From assembly GCF_016798245.1 (NCBI RefSeq), contig NZ_JAEUZA010000001.1, forward strand, positions 604,221 to 668,220: a stretch of DNA of 64,000 nucleotides, read 5' to 3'. A program made the position numbers and the translations under genes. This document shows positions 42,861-50,608 of the stretch, piece by piece. Under the pieces are notes generated by a model. The model searched no databases. It was not told the DNA's origin and saw only the letters and a list, made by a program, of their open reading frames with translations. The DNA comes from Alkalicoccobacillus gibsonii. GTDB taxonomy: Bacteria; Bacillota; Bacilli; Bacillales; Bacillaceae_D. How positions within the stretch are numbered: position 1 is the stretch's first letter; each line of letters opens with the position of its first letter.

Positions 42861-43232
42861 ATGTCACTCGAGCGTGCGGTTTACAAGACAGGGAAATATG
42901 TGTGTGAACGATTAGAAACGGACGAGTCTAATCGAAGAGCTTTAATAAAAGTGCGAGCCGTTTTAAAGCACCCTACACAAGGGGATTTGCACAATCCGAA
43001 ACAAGTAGATGTTCCTTTGTTTCATGAACGTAAGGCACTAGCAGAGTTTGAGAAAATGTGGGTACCACTATCCACCTTACGTCCTTTTGATGAAGAATGC
43101 CCGTCCTATCTTGATTCATTAGAGCATGCTTGGAATACGCAATATGAACAGTTAGAAGAAGACGGTTCAGATTGGGCAAAGAAGAGTCAACAAAATTTAA
43201 TCGAATTAAGAAACGAGTATCGCTTTTCATAA
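42861..43232 (+). CDS. kapB: Kinase-associated protein KapB
   Basis: KapB is a small factor reported in B. subtilis to support phosphorelay signalling by KinB in sporulation initiation. The 123-aa product has YKTGKYVCERLE, the near-invariant VLKHPTQGDLHNPKQVDVPL (cut), FHERKALAEFEKMWVP and the end DWAKKSQQNLIELRNEY. This one lacks an evident lipobox, so it is probably cytosolic. Start has GAGGAGAGAGAG upstream. Its 3' end forms the 5' arm of a terminator. Confidence 0.9.
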   Translation: MSLERAVYKTGKYVCERLETDESNRRALIKVRAVLKHPTQGDLHNPKQVDVPLFHERKALAEFEKMWVPLSTLRPFDEECPSYLDSLEHAWNTQYEQLEEDGSDWAKKSQQNLIELRNEYRFS

Positions 43233-43249
43233 AAGCGACTCGTTTTTTT
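43212..43249 (+). terminator. Terminator overlapping the kapB end
   Basis: AACGAGTATCGCTTTT (43212-43227) pairs with AAAAGCGACTCGTT (43231-43244) with a small bulge, followed by TTTTT. The kapB TAA is at the hairpin tip. Confidence 0.88.
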
Positions 43250-43264
43250 AAGTGGGGAAGTAGA

Positions 43265-44191
43265 ATGAATGAAACGGCAAAGCAAGGACTATTTATACAT
43301 TATGTTTTAGTTATGATTGCCACTTTATTATGGGGCGTAAATATTGTCTGTTTAAAAATTCTCGTGACATCATTTACGCCGGTTACGATGACAGCCTTGA
43401 GGATAGGAACAGCTGGGTTTGTCTTGTTATTGGGACTTCTTTTCTTAAAAAAGGCGAAGAAATTAAGCCGAATTGAATGGGTTTATGTTATAGCTGGTGG
43501 GGGATTAGGTGTTTTTGCACACCATTTGTTTTTAGCTTTTGGACTTCAAAGTATTCAAGCGTCAACTGCAGTTTTACTTTTAGGACTTGTGCCAGTTGCA
43601 ACGGCTATATGCAGCATTCTTTTTCTGAAAGAGTCGTTTACGAAATGGACGTTTCTTGGGATTGGATTAGCCTTTTTAGGAGTATTATTTGTCCAAGGAG
43701 GAGTTGGTCAGTTTGGAACTGGGTCAGTGTATATTCTCATTGCTGTTCTCGTTCAAGCTATCAGTTTTCTCTTTATTCGAAAGGCTTCTAAAACCTTAAA
43801 CGCTTTGCAGGTCACTACACTTACCTTATTAATTGGAGCCCTTATTCTTTTTATATGTAGCTTTGTCATTGAACCGAGCGGGTTTGAGCGCTTTACAATG
43901 GGTACACCAACCTTATACGCAATCTTTGGCTTCTCTGCCATTTGTTCTACTGCTGCAGGTCAATTGCTATTTAATACATCTATCAGTCGAATTGGTGCTA
44001 GTAAAAGCGCAATCTTTTTGAATTTTGTTCCGTTTTTCGGTGTAGTTTGTTCAGCAATCATATTAGATGAAACCATCTTATGGTACCAGTGGTGTGGATT
44101 TGTTTTGATCGTGGCAGGGGTGTTATTTGGTACAGGGTACATTGAGCAACGAAAGAAGACAAACGCACATAGACAAATGAAAAGTCGCTAA
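43265..44191 (+). CDS. EamA/DMT family transporter
   Basis: The 308-aa protein has ten predicted membrane spans in two EamA repeats. The first repeat begins HYVLVMIATLLWGVNIVCLK; the second covers about 155-290. A WGVN motif near the N-terminus is typical of drug/metabolite transporters (RhaT/YdcZ/EamA). Transported substance unknown; export of a metabolite is most common in the family. ATG 43265 follows GTGGGGAAG; the 43172 frame start would overlap kapB and its terminator. It is a single-gene unit between terminators. Confidence 0.9.
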   Translation: MNETAKQGLFIHYVLVMIATLLWGVNIVCLKILVTSFTPVTMTALRIGTAGFVLLLGLLFLKKAKKLSRIEWVYVIAGGGLGVFAHHLFLAFGLQSIQASTAVLLLGLVPVATAICSILFLKESFTKWTFLGIGLAFLGVLFVQGGVGQFGTGSVYILIAVLVQAISFLFIRKASKTLNALQVTTLTLLIGALILFICSFVIEPSGFERFTMGTPTLYAIFGFSAICSTAAGQLLFNTSISRIGASKSAIFLNFVPFFGVVCSAIILDETILWYQWCGFVLIVAGVLFGTGYIEQRKKTNAHRQMKSR

Positions 44192-44205
44192 CGTTTCATT
44201 TAAAG

Positions 44206-44245
44206 AAGGACGAAGGAACTGATTACAGTTCCTTCGTCCTTTTTT
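44206..44245 (+). terminator. Terminator after the EamA gene
   Basis: AAGGACGAAGGAACT (44206-44220) pairs perfectly with AGTTCCTTCGTCCTT (44227-44241), then a T run. Also faces dapA. Confidence 0.92.
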
Positions 44246-44252
44246 CATACAA

Positions 44253-45143
44253 TTAACTTACGATTGTTGCACTCCAGATAGGCTCAAGTGTTTCACGCAA
44301 CGATTGCTCTTGTTCTGCTGTAAGAGGCAGCAGAGGTAGCCGTACAGAGCCCGTTTTAATATGATACATTTCAAGCGCTGCTTTAACTGGTACCGGATTT
44401 GGAGCAGCAAATAAAGCTTTCATCCCAGGTAGAAGCTGACGGTGCATTCTTGCAGCAGCTTGAACTTTACCACCTTCAAACAATGTAGCCATTTGCTGCA
44501 TTTCTTTACCGAAAATATGAGAAGCCACTGATACTACACCTGCACCACCTATTGCGAGTACTGGAAGCGTTAAACTATCATCCCCGCTATAAACAGTAAA
44601 GCCAGCTGGTGCCTGATCAATCAATAATGCCATAGCATCTAAATCTTCACTTGCTTCCTTCATTGATACAATGTTAGGAATTTGTGCGAGCCTTAAAGTT
44701 GTTTCAACATCAATCGTGATAGCTGAACGGCCAGGTACGTTATAAAGCATAACGGGAAGTTTAGTGGAGTCAGCGATGGTTTTAAAATGCTGGTACAGTC
44801 CTTCTTGACTTGGACGATTGTAATAAGGTGCTACAAGCATTACAGCGTCAACACCGATAGAAGCTGCCTCGTTGGTTAATTCAATCGATGCCTGTGTATT
44901 ATTTGATCCCGTACCTGCAATAACTGGAACTCGTCCGTTCACTACTTGGACAGCTGTTTTAAAGACAAGTTTTTTTTCTTCTGTTGTTAGAGTTGGAGAT
45001 TCTCCAGTGGTTCCACCAACAACGAGAGCATCTGAACCATTTTCAATTAGATGTTCGATTAATCGCTCAGTCGCTTCGACGTCAACTTGTCCAAACTCGT
45101 TGAACGGTGTTATCATTGCTGTTATTACTTTTCCAAAATTCAT
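44253..45143 (-). CDS. dapA: 4-hydroxy-tetrahydrodipicolinate synthase
   Basis: DapA condenses pyruvate with aspartate semialdehyde, the branch point to diaminopimelate, lysine and (in spore formers) dipicolinate. The 296-aa TIM-barrel has the Schiff-base Lys162 (VSMKEAS), catalytic Tyr134 (MLYNVPGRS) and the pyruvate-binding GGTTGESPTL at 43-51. ATG 45143 with GAGGGTGAT upstream is chosen over GTG 45152. The gene stands alone, not beside asd-dapG, and is preceded by a lysine riboswitch with terminator, so its expression is probably turned off by lysine. Confidence 0.95.
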   Translation of the reverse strand: MNFGKVITAMITPFNEFGQVDVEATERLIEHLIENGSDALVVGGTTGESPTLTTEEKKLVFKTAVQVVNGRVPVIAGTGSNNTQASIELTNEAASIGVDAVMLVAPYYNRPSQEGLYQHFKTIADSTKLPVMLYNVPGRSAITIDVETTLRLAQIPNIVSMKEASEDLDAMALLIDQAPAGFTVYSGDDSLTLPVLAIGGAGVVSVASHIFGKEMQQMATLFEGGKVQAAARMHRQLLPGMKALFAAPNPVPVKAALEMYHIKTGSVRLPLLPLTAEQEQSLRETLEPIWSATIVS

Positions 45144-45203
45144 ATTGATCACCCTCGATTCTGTGTTGTGTTGACTATACTAGTGGGCAGAATCTAAAAT
45201 CAC

Positions 45204-45235
45204 AAAAAAACAACAATGACAGGGACTCATTGCTG
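45204..45235 (-). terminator. Riboswitch-controlled terminator before dapA
   Basis: Minus strand: CAGCAATGA pairs with TCATTGTTG (plus 45227-45235 with 45211-45219), followed by seven T. It lies between the L-box and the dapA ribosome site. Confidence 0.88.
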
Positions 45236-45267
45236 CATGGTGATACGTAAACCCATACCAATTTTAC

Positions 45268-45437
45268 GATAGCCCCCCATATAGTCACAAGACTATATGA
45301 CAGTTCTGTATCTATTAAATACAGACCCAGCGCAGGGTCATGAGTGACCTAACACTTCGGCAAATTCCCCTTTCATTTTGTTTCAACAGAGCCCATTCTC
45401 TTCCACAAAATTACTGATAGTCTTTGCACCTCTACCC
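45268..45437 (-). ncRNA. Lysine riboswitch (L-box) aptamer upstream of dapA
   Basis: Read on the minus strand the conserved L-box parts appear in order. They are GGGTAGAGGTGC (P1 and start of the core), AGTAAT, GAAAGGGGA and GCCGAAG, CTGGGTCTGTA with its own hairpin (TCTGTAT/ATACAGA), the P5 hairpin CATATAGTC/GACTATATG, and the closing GGGGGGCTATC that pairs with the 5' GGTAG. The layout matches the B. subtilis lysC leader. The terminator at 45204-45235 is the likely expression platform. Confidence 0.93.
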
Positions 45438-45512
45438 TCACTTCAAGATTGAAGTAAAGATTTATTTTATTAAGTTCACCATACCAAATAGAAGACCTGA
45501 ATGCAAACATTT

Positions 45513-45677
45513 TCATCGAATGGAGGTGGGGCCATTTGATGGAAGTCTATGTTGAATATCATTTAAAAGTAGATCTAACTCCTGACTACATCGTATCGTA
45601 CGTTCTGACGTCATACCATACTTTTCAGCTAATAAAAACATTTGTCGACGTTTCCATTCAATTTCTTGATACTTCAT
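45513..45677 (-). CDS. Spo0E-family aspartyl-phosphate phosphatase
   Basis: A 54-aa gene runs from ATG 45677 to TGA 45513 on the minus strand, with GAGGTGA six bases before the start. The product (MKYQEIEWKRRQMFLLAEKY, then SERTIRCSQELDLLLNDIQH) has the helix-loop-helix length and the S-Q-E-L-D signature (residues 31-35) of the Spo0E/YnzD/YisI family. Members remove phosphate from Spo0A~P and delay sporulation. The gene is too short for usual ORF cut-offs. It is transcribed toward the dapA riboswitch; TG-C-TATTAT (45703-45711, minus) is an extended -10 upstream. Confidence 0.85.
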   Translation of the reverse strand: MKYQEIEWKRRQMFLLAEKYGMTSERTIRCSQELDLLLNDIQHRLPSNGPTSIR

Positions 45678-45702
45678 ATATTCACCTCAACTAACGTAAA
45701 GA

Positions 45703-45711
45703 ATAATAGCA
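45703..45711 (-). promoter_or_regulatory. Extended -10 promoter for the Spo0E-like gene
   Basis: Minus strand TG-C-TATTAT; hexamer at 45703-45708, about 25 bp before the start codon. The -35 region is T rich with no good match. Confidence 0.45.
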
Positions 45712-45835
45712 AAATTGAATAAAAATTACCTCAAAACAAGTATACCCAATTTTCCCAACAGTGGAAGGGATTCTACGAAGAATGTCAGAAGTCCCTAGAA
45801 AAAGTTAGAATTCGACACGTTTATCTGTCTGATAT

Positions 45836-45864
45836 TTGAACTTACCTACCAAGAGCGATAAAAT
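45836..45864 (+). promoter_or_regulatory. Sigma-A promoter for the HAD phosphatase gene
   Basis: -35 TTGAAC (45836-45841), 17-bp spacer, -10 TAAAAT (45859-45864), 26 bp before the start. Confidence 0.75.
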
Positions 45865-45890
45865 AGAAAAAGTGAGACAAGGAGGATGTT

Positions 45891-46763
45891 ATGATACAAT
45901 TGATTGCGACTGATATGGATGGAACGTTATTAAATGACCAAAAAAAGGTGTCACCAGAGAATATAAGGGCTATAAAGGCGGCACAAAACGAGGGAATCGA
46001 AGTAATCGTTGCTACTGGTAGAAGTAAGGAAGAAGCACAAGAGCCATTAGATGAGGCGGGTTTAACTTGCCCTATTATTAGTATAAATGGCGCTGAAACG
46101 TGGGATGCGGCGGGAAGTGTAGCTGATGTAAAACCACTACCTTATGAGGAAGCAATGAAAGCGATGAAGCTTCTCCGTGAACACGCAATCTATTTTGAAT
46201 TATATTTACAGTCGGGCACATATAGTGAGAGTAAAGAACAAGCAATGGATGTCATCGTACAACTTATGGAAACAATTAAAGGAGCTGTAGGTACTCAAAT
46301 TGAGATGCAGCGGATGGCTAACAAACGAATACAAAATGGATCGATATCCTTTGTTGATCAATTTGAAACCGTTCTGACAGATTCTTCTGATGCCATATTA
46401 AAATTATTAGCTTTTTCAACGAACCTTGTCATATTAGATCAAGTAGAAGAAGAATTAAAGGAAAACCCATATTTAGCGGTGACAGCCTCGGCAAGGGGGA
46501 ACCTAGAAATAAATGCAATTGATGCTCAAAAAGGAATCGCCTTACAAGCTTATGCAAAGCATGCGGGTATTCCGATGGAGTCAGTCATGGCACTAGGCGA
46601 TAATTTAAATGATCTTTCAATGATGAAAGTAGCAGGATACCCTGTAGCTATGGGTAATGCTGCATACGAAGTAAAGAAGTTATGTACGTATCAAACGGAG
46701 ACAAATGATGAACATGGCGTGGCTAATGCCATTTATACGTACACAAATTTAAAAAAAGCATAG
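45891..46763 (+). CDS. Cof-type HAD-superfamily phosphatase
   Basis: The 290-aa protein has HAD motif I DMDGTLL (Asp8 nucleophile, Asp10), motif II in VIVATGRS, a conserved Lys in the cap-side region, and motif IV GDNLNDLSMM. The large C2B cap between motifs II and III places it in the Cof/YwpJ/YkrA group of sugar-phosphate or flavin-phosphate phosphatases. The substrate cannot be read from sequence. AAGGAGG precedes the ATG. It is a single-gene unit with a good promoter and terminator. Confidence 0.9.
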   Translation: MIQLIATDMDGTLLNDQKKVSPENIRAIKAAQNEGIEVIVATGRSKEEAQEPLDEAGLTCPIISINGAETWDAAGSVADVKPLPYEEAMKAMKLLREHAIYFELYLQSGTYSESKEQAMDVIVQLMETIKGAVGTQIEMQRMANKRIQNGSISFVDQFETVLTDSSDAILKLLAFSTNLVILDQVEEELKENPYLAVTASARGNLEINAIDAQKGIALQAYAKHAGIPMESVMALGDNLNDLSMMKVAGYPVAMGNAAYEVKKLCTYQTETNDEHGVANAIYTYTNLKKA

Positions 46764-46772
46764 TCGGATTTA

Positions 46773-46809
46773 AAACAGGCATTTCCCAACAAGGAGTGCC
46801 TGTTTTTTT
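46773..46809 (+). terminator. Terminator after the HAD gene
   Basis: AAACAGGCA (46773-46781) pairs with TGCCTGTTT (46797-46805) followed by T residues to 46809. Confidence 0.9.
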
Positions 46810-46902
46810 GTTGGAGTACGATACATGAACACGCGTAATGGTTTACAAGTGAAATGATACGGGTATCTATTGAATGTGCGCATGATAATACATAGATACA
46901 TC

Positions 46903-47290
46903 TTGTATGTGGTGCATTCTTATGGTACAATAAAGAGTAACGGTTTGAAATCTTCCATAACATTAGGCGTCTTACATTCAGCTGGCGCGGTCTTCGGAGC
47001 CGCAAGGATGAAAGAGAGGCAGGGCTTTCATTGTTTGGAAGGGAAAACTGGATCTTAATAGTGACGGTGTTTCTAAACTCATGTAGAATTCACAGTCAAG
47101 TATAGCTTAAAAAGCATAACCCAACTTTTAAAGATGAAAAGGGATCAAGGGTGTGACTTGATCCAATATCGAAATATATGTATAGTAGATTCGGTTTTGA
47201 TTGAAGAGAAACACGAACATTTTATTCTTCAACGCACTGATTAAATGAAGAATTCAAATCTGCCCGGCCATAGATAGCCGGGCCTCTTTA
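46903..47290 (+). ncRNA. Candidate non-coding transcript (promoter to terminator, no clear gene)
   Basis: A promoter-like pair, -35 TTGTAT (46903-46908), 17 bp, -10 TACAAT (46926-46931), begins a stretch of about 350 nt with no supported gene. It ends at a GC-rich hairpin: GCCCGGC (47262-47268) with GCCGGGC (47277-47283), followed by CTCTTTATG. Inside are a UUCG-type hairpin (GCGGTC-TTCG-GA-G-CCGC, near 46987-47003) and a perfect GGATCAAG/CTTGATCC stem (47142-47149 with 47157-47164). A 37-codon frame from TTG 46945 (MKSSITLGVLHSAGAVFG) exists but lacks a ribosome site. I recognise no RNA family. Confidence 0.4.
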
Positions 47291-47334
47291 TGTCTTCTAA
47301 CATAATTTCACGTACCGTAATTAAAGTGATTTAG

Positions 47335-47359
47335 GTTTAAAAATAGCTAAAACGGTTAC
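47335..47359 (+). promoter_or_regulatory. Possible sigma-B promoter before the 51-aa gene
   Basis: GTTTAA (47335-47340), 13-bp spacer, GGTTAC (47354-47359), compared with sigma-B GTTTAA and GGGTAT. The -10 matches 4 of 6. Confidence 0.35.
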
Positions 47360-47390
47360 ACATAGAGAAACATGTGTAAAGGAGAGAAAG

Positions 47391-47546
47391 ATGATGACAG
47401 AACATGTACCTAGTATTGAAGAGTATCAAAAGAAAATAGCATTAATGAAGCGAGATCAACGCGAATATAAGGCGGAAGCATTCATTGAAATTTATGAAGA
47501 ATATATTGAAAGACTCGAGAAAGAAATCGGCATTTACCAGACATGA
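47391..47546 (+). CDS. 51-aa helical protein, unknown
   Basis: ATG 47391 is preceded by AAAGGAGAGAAAG at ideal spacing; TGA ends at 47546. The product (MMTEHVPSIEEYQKKIALMK, then a charged helix ending ERLEKEIGIYQT) is highly charged and probably a single long helix or helical hairpin. It lacks the SxELD signature of Spo0E-type phosphatases and has no membrane span. A strong terminator follows and a possible sigma-B promoter precedes, so it looks like an independently expressed small, perhaps stress-related, protein. I know no family. Confidence 0.7.
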   Translation: MMTEHVPSIEEYQKKIALMKRDQREYKAEAFIEIYEEYIERLEKEIGIYQT

Positions 47547-47576
47547 CTTAGCATTAAAAAATGAGAGCGCTTGTTT

Positions 47577-47617
47577 AAATAGCGAACACCTCCAAGCGAG
47601 GGATGTTCGCTATTTTT
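47577..47617 (+). terminator. Terminator after the 51-aa gene
   Basis: AAATAGCGAACA (47577-47588) pairs with TGTTCGCTATTT (47604-47615); an inner CCTC/GAGG extends it; T run follows. Confidence 0.9.
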
Positions 47618-47637
47618 AATCTTAGGTGGGTCTTTTA

Positions 47638-47666
47638 TTGCTATATTAATTACTTTCACGTAGGAT
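47638..47666 (+). promoter_or_regulatory. Promoter of the ThuA operon
   Basis: -35 TTGCTA (47638-47643), 17-bp spacer, -10 TAGGAT (47661-47666). The cre at 47672-47685 covers the expected start site. Confidence 0.5.
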
Positions 47667-47671
47667 AGTAT

Positions 47672-47685
47672 TGAAAACGCTAACA
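47672..47685. promoter_or_regulatory. Catabolite-responsive element (cre) before the ThuA operon
   Basis: TGAAAACGCTAACA fits the CcpA consensus TGWAANCGNTNWCA at every position. The identical 14-mer precedes xylA at 51835-51848. Confidence 0.88.
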
Positions 47686-47720
47686 TATTTTATTAGAAAT
47701 ATAAAAAAGAGGTGAACTGA

Positions 47721-48374
47721 ATGAAAAAAGCATGCATTTTTCAAGGAGGCTGGGAAGGTCATGAACCGGCCGAAGTTGCTAAAATTTTAAAAGGAATTTT
47801 GGAGGAAGAAGGATTCACGGTAACAGTTACTGATTCACTAACGATTTTAGAGGAAGAAGAGCTTAAACAATTTGATTTAATTGTTCCAAATTGGACCCAG
47901 GGTGAAATTAAACAAGAACAGCTTAAACCCCTAATGGAAGCAGTAGAAGCAGGGACAGGGCTTGCTGGTCTACATGGTGGAATGGGAGACTCCTTTAGAA
48001 AGGAAACAGATTATCAATTTATGGTTGGAGGTCAATGGGTGGCGCACCCGGGCAATGATGGGGTGAAATACACTGTTCATATCCATGACTCAAACCATGA
48101 ACTAACGGAAGGATTAGACGATTTCGAAGTAGTAAGTGAACAATATTATATGCACGTCGATCCGGCTGTTAAAGTTCATGCCTCGACTCAGTTTCCTATA
48201 GCAGATGGGCCGTATGCAGTGAATGGTCCTGTTTCCATGCCTGTTGTTTGGTCGAAAAAATGGGGAAAAGGAAACGTTTATTATTGTTCATTAGGTCACG
48301 TCGCTGAGGTTGTAAGACAACCAGAGATTATAAGCTTAATGCGCAAAGGAATGACCTGGGCAGCAAGATCTTAA
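47721..48374 (+). CDS. ThuA-like domain protein
   Basis: The 217-aa protein has the ThuA fold (a class I glutamine-amidotransferase relative): an N-terminal ACIFQGGWEGHEP, GLAGLHGGMGDSF and VGGQWVAHPG, then EQYYMHVDP and YYCSLGHVAEVV. ThuA proteins occur in disaccharide or keto-sugar catabolism (rhizobial thuAB oxidises trehalose and sucrose). Here it heads an operon with a Gfo/Idh/MocA dehydrogenase, the usual ThuA-ThuB type pairing, and an aldose epimerase. The sugar is unknown. AAAAGAGGTG lies before the ATG. Probably repressed by CcpA. Confidence 0.88.
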   Translation: MKKACIFQGGWEGHEPAEVAKILKGILEEEGFTVTVTDSLTILEEEELKQFDLIVPNWTQGEIKQEQLKPLMEAVEAGTGLAGLHGGMGDSFRKETDYQFMVGGQWVAHPGNDGVKYTVHIHDSNHELTEGLDDFEVVSEQYYMHVDPAVKVHASTQFPIADGPYAVNGPVSMPVVWSKKWGKGNVYYCSLGHVAEVVRQPEIISLMRKGMTWAARS

Positions 48375-48414
48375 GTATCATCTATTAACTTATATACGAG
48401 AGGAGAACAATTGA

Positions 48415-49569
48415 ATGGACATTAGAATCGGCATGATTGGGTATCAATTTATGGGGAAAGCGCATAGCCATGCATATCGTGATATTCCTTTTTTCTTCGA
48501 GTCGAAAGCTAAACCTGTACTTAAGGCTTTGTGTGGTCGTAATATTGAAGCAGTTAAAGAAGCTGCTGATCGAATGGGCTGGGAGTCAGTTGAATCCGAT
48601 TGGCGTGAGTTAATTAAAAGGGATGATATCGATGTGATTGATATTGTGACACCGAATCACACCCATGCAGAGATTGCTATTGCGGCGGCAGAAGCAGGTA
48701 AACATATTATCACCGAAAAGCCACTTGCTTTGACGGTAGAGGAAGCAAAACAAATGAAGGATGCCGTTGAAAAACATAATGTCATTCATATGATTTGTCA
48801 CAACTATCGTTTTGTACCCGCCATTCAATATACAAAAAAACTGATTGACGAAGGTAAGCTAGGTAAGATTTTTCATTTTCGTGCCAACTATTTACAAGAC
48901 TTTATCATAGATCCTGGTTTCCCACTTATTTGGCGTTTGAAGAAAGAAGTATCAGGATCAGGTGCTTTAGGCGACATAGCGGCACACAGCATCGACCTAG
49001 GTAGATATTTAGTTGGTGAGATGGATGAAGTCGTTGCGATGTCGCAGACCTTCATAAAGGAACGCCCGTTAGGTGAGATGTCAGGGGGATTAAGTGCCTC
49101 GGCAAGTAGCGAAGAGATGGGGGAAGTGACTGTTGATGATGCGGTAGCTTTTATGGTTCGGTTTAACTCAGGGACATTTGGAACCTTTGAAGCGAGCCGG
49201 TTTGCCACTGGGAACCGTAATCGAAACACCATTGAGATAAACGGAGAAAAAGGTGCCATTCGATGGGATATGGAACAGATGAACAATTTAGAAATCTATT
49301 TAACAGATGATCAAGAAGGCATGCAAGGATTCAGAAACGTGAATTGTACAGAAGAAGTGCATCCGTATGCTGGTGCTTATTGGCCAGCAGGTCATATCAT
49401 TGGTTATGAACATACATTTATTCATTTGCTCTATGAGTTTTGTGAAGCGATCGTAAATAACAGGCAGGCCAAACCAGATTTTCATGATGGGTATCAAAAC
49501 CAACTTATTTTGCAAGCAATCGAGCAATCAGCGGAGACGAAAAAGTGGATAGACATTCCAAAAGCATAA
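48415..49569 (+). CDS. Gfo/Idh/MocA family sugar dehydrogenase
   Basis: The 384-aa protein has an N-terminal NAD(P) Rossmann domain (IGMIGYQFMGKAHSHAYRDI, near 4-23), the family dinucleotide-binding EKPLALTVEEA with the catalytic Lys of the EKP motif near residue 101, and a C-terminal alpha/beta domain with SGSGALGDIAAHSIDLGRYL, which holds the GDxxxHxxD active site. It likely oxidises a free sugar, sugar acid or inositol-like compound. It is the likely partner of the ThuA protein (40-bp gap). GAGAGGAGAAC precedes the ATG. Confidence 0.9.
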   Translation: MDIRIGMIGYQFMGKAHSHAYRDIPFFFESKAKPVLKALCGRNIEAVKEAADRMGWESVESDWRELIKRDDIDVIDIVTPNHTHAEIAIAAAEAGKHIITEKPLALTVEEAKQMKDAVEKHNVIHMICHNYRFVPAIQYTKKLIDEGKLGKIFHFRANYLQDFIIDPGFPLIWRLKKEVSGSGALGDIAAHSIDLGRYLVGEMDEVVAMSQTFIKERPLGEMSGGLSASASSEEMGEVTVDDAVAFMVRFNSGTFGTFEASRFATGNRNRNTIEINGEKGAIRWDMEQMNNLEIYLTDDQEGMQGFRNVNCTEEVHPYAGAYWPAGHIIGYEHTFIHLLYEFCEAIVNNRQAKPDFHDGYQNQLILQAIEQSAETKKWIDIPKA

Positions 49570-49593
49570 AATGATAAAAGAGAGGTGACCTTT

Positions 49594-50565
49594 TTGACGG
49601 CGTCAATTAAAGAAACAACATATCTAGGCATCCCATCAATAAAATTGGAAACAAGTCAGATGGAACTTACGGTTGTGCCAGATTGGGGATCAAACGCGAT
49701 CTCAATGAAATGGAAAAAGGAAACTGATTCGGTTGAATTGTTAAGAGGACCAAACTCAATCCATGAATATGAGCAAGCACCTGTTCAGTTTGGTGTACCT
49801 ATTTTGTTCCCACCAAACCGAATTAGCGACGGAGAGTTTACATTCAATGGACAAACCTATTCACTTGATTTGTCGGAGCCAGATAAAAACAATCATATTC
49901 ATGGATTTGTGTATCAAAAACCTTGGAAGGTCACACATACAGAAGTAGAAGGTGATCGCGCCAAGCTAGTTACGTCGATTGAATCAAAAGATCACCCGGA
50001 TATACTAGCGCAGTTTCCACATTCATTTCGAATTGAGATGGTGTTTCTTTTAGAAGGCGCATCTCTAAAGAAACATGCGGTGATTGCAAACTTAAGTGAT
50101 CAAGCGTTTCCTTGGGGAATTGGTTACCATACAACCTTTTTGTTTCCAGAAGAAACAAGTCATTTTTCATTAGCTGCAGAGAAACAATGGGAGCTTGATG
50201 AACGATTATTACCTACTGAAAAACTGATTCAAACAAGACACACAGCTATTAAAGAGGGGATGTCATTACAACAAGTTGAATTAGATGATGCTTTTTTAGC
50301 TGAAGAAAAAGAGCTAGAAACCAACCAGGCGGTTATGACACTTGAAGACGAACGGTTACAGATTCGCTACAAAGCGGATGAATCATTTAAACACTGGGTG
50401 GTATATAATGCAGATGGAGCAAGCGGATATATTTGTCCAGAGCCGTATACATGGATAACAAACGCTCCAAAACTATCTTTGGATAAAGAACTAACTGGAG
50501 TGCAAACGCTAGATTCAAACCAAACAATCGTGGTAAAAACAGAAATTGACGTTACGAGTCTGTGA
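49594..50565 (+). CDS. Aldose 1-epimerase (mutarotase) family protein
   Basis: The 323-aa product has the galactose mutarotase-like beta-sandwich. Candidate catalytic residues lie in NNHIHGFVYQKPW (His), GYHTTFLFP (His) and the later PEPYTWITNAP stretch. It would interconvert sugar anomers for the adjoining dehydrogenase. The start is taken as TTG 49594, with GAGAGGTG six bases upstream; the GTG at 49585 lies within that ribosome site. It ends the ThuA operon and converges with xylR; a hairpin lies between and inside the xylR end. Confidence 0.85.
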   Translation: MTASIKETTYLGIPSIKLETSQMELTVVPDWGSNAISMKWKKETDSVELLRGPNSIHEYEQAPVQFGVPILFPPNRISDGEFTFNGQTYSLDLSEPDKNNHIHGFVYQKPWKVTHTEVEGDRAKLVTSIESKDHPDILAQFPHSFRIEMVFLLEGASLKKHAVIANLSDQAFPWGIGYHTTFLFPEETSHFSLAAEKQWELDERLLPTEKLIQTRHTAIKEGMSLQQVELDDAFLAEEKELETNQAVMTLEDERLQIRYKADESFKHWVVYNADGASGYICPEPYTWITNAPKLSLDKELTGVQTLDSNQTIVVKTEIDVTSL

Positions 50566-50566
50566 A

Positions 50567-50608
50567 TAAAAAAGACCCACTTAACACTTACGTTGAGTGG
50601 GAACTTTT
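50567..50608 (-). terminator. Terminator between the epimerase gene and xylR
   Basis: CCCACTTAA (50576-50584) pairs with TTGAGTGGG (50593-50601) with one G-T. On the minus strand it is followed by TCTTTTTTATT, a good U tract; the plus-strand tail is weaker. The xylR stop lies in the loop. Confidence 0.8.

Noticed and set aside
46870-47058. 62-codon plus-strand frame in the HAD-to-51-aa-gene gap
   Set aside because: Its start precedes the likely promoter -10 and lacks a ribosome site; the shorter TTG-start version also lacks one. Treated as part of a possible RNA.
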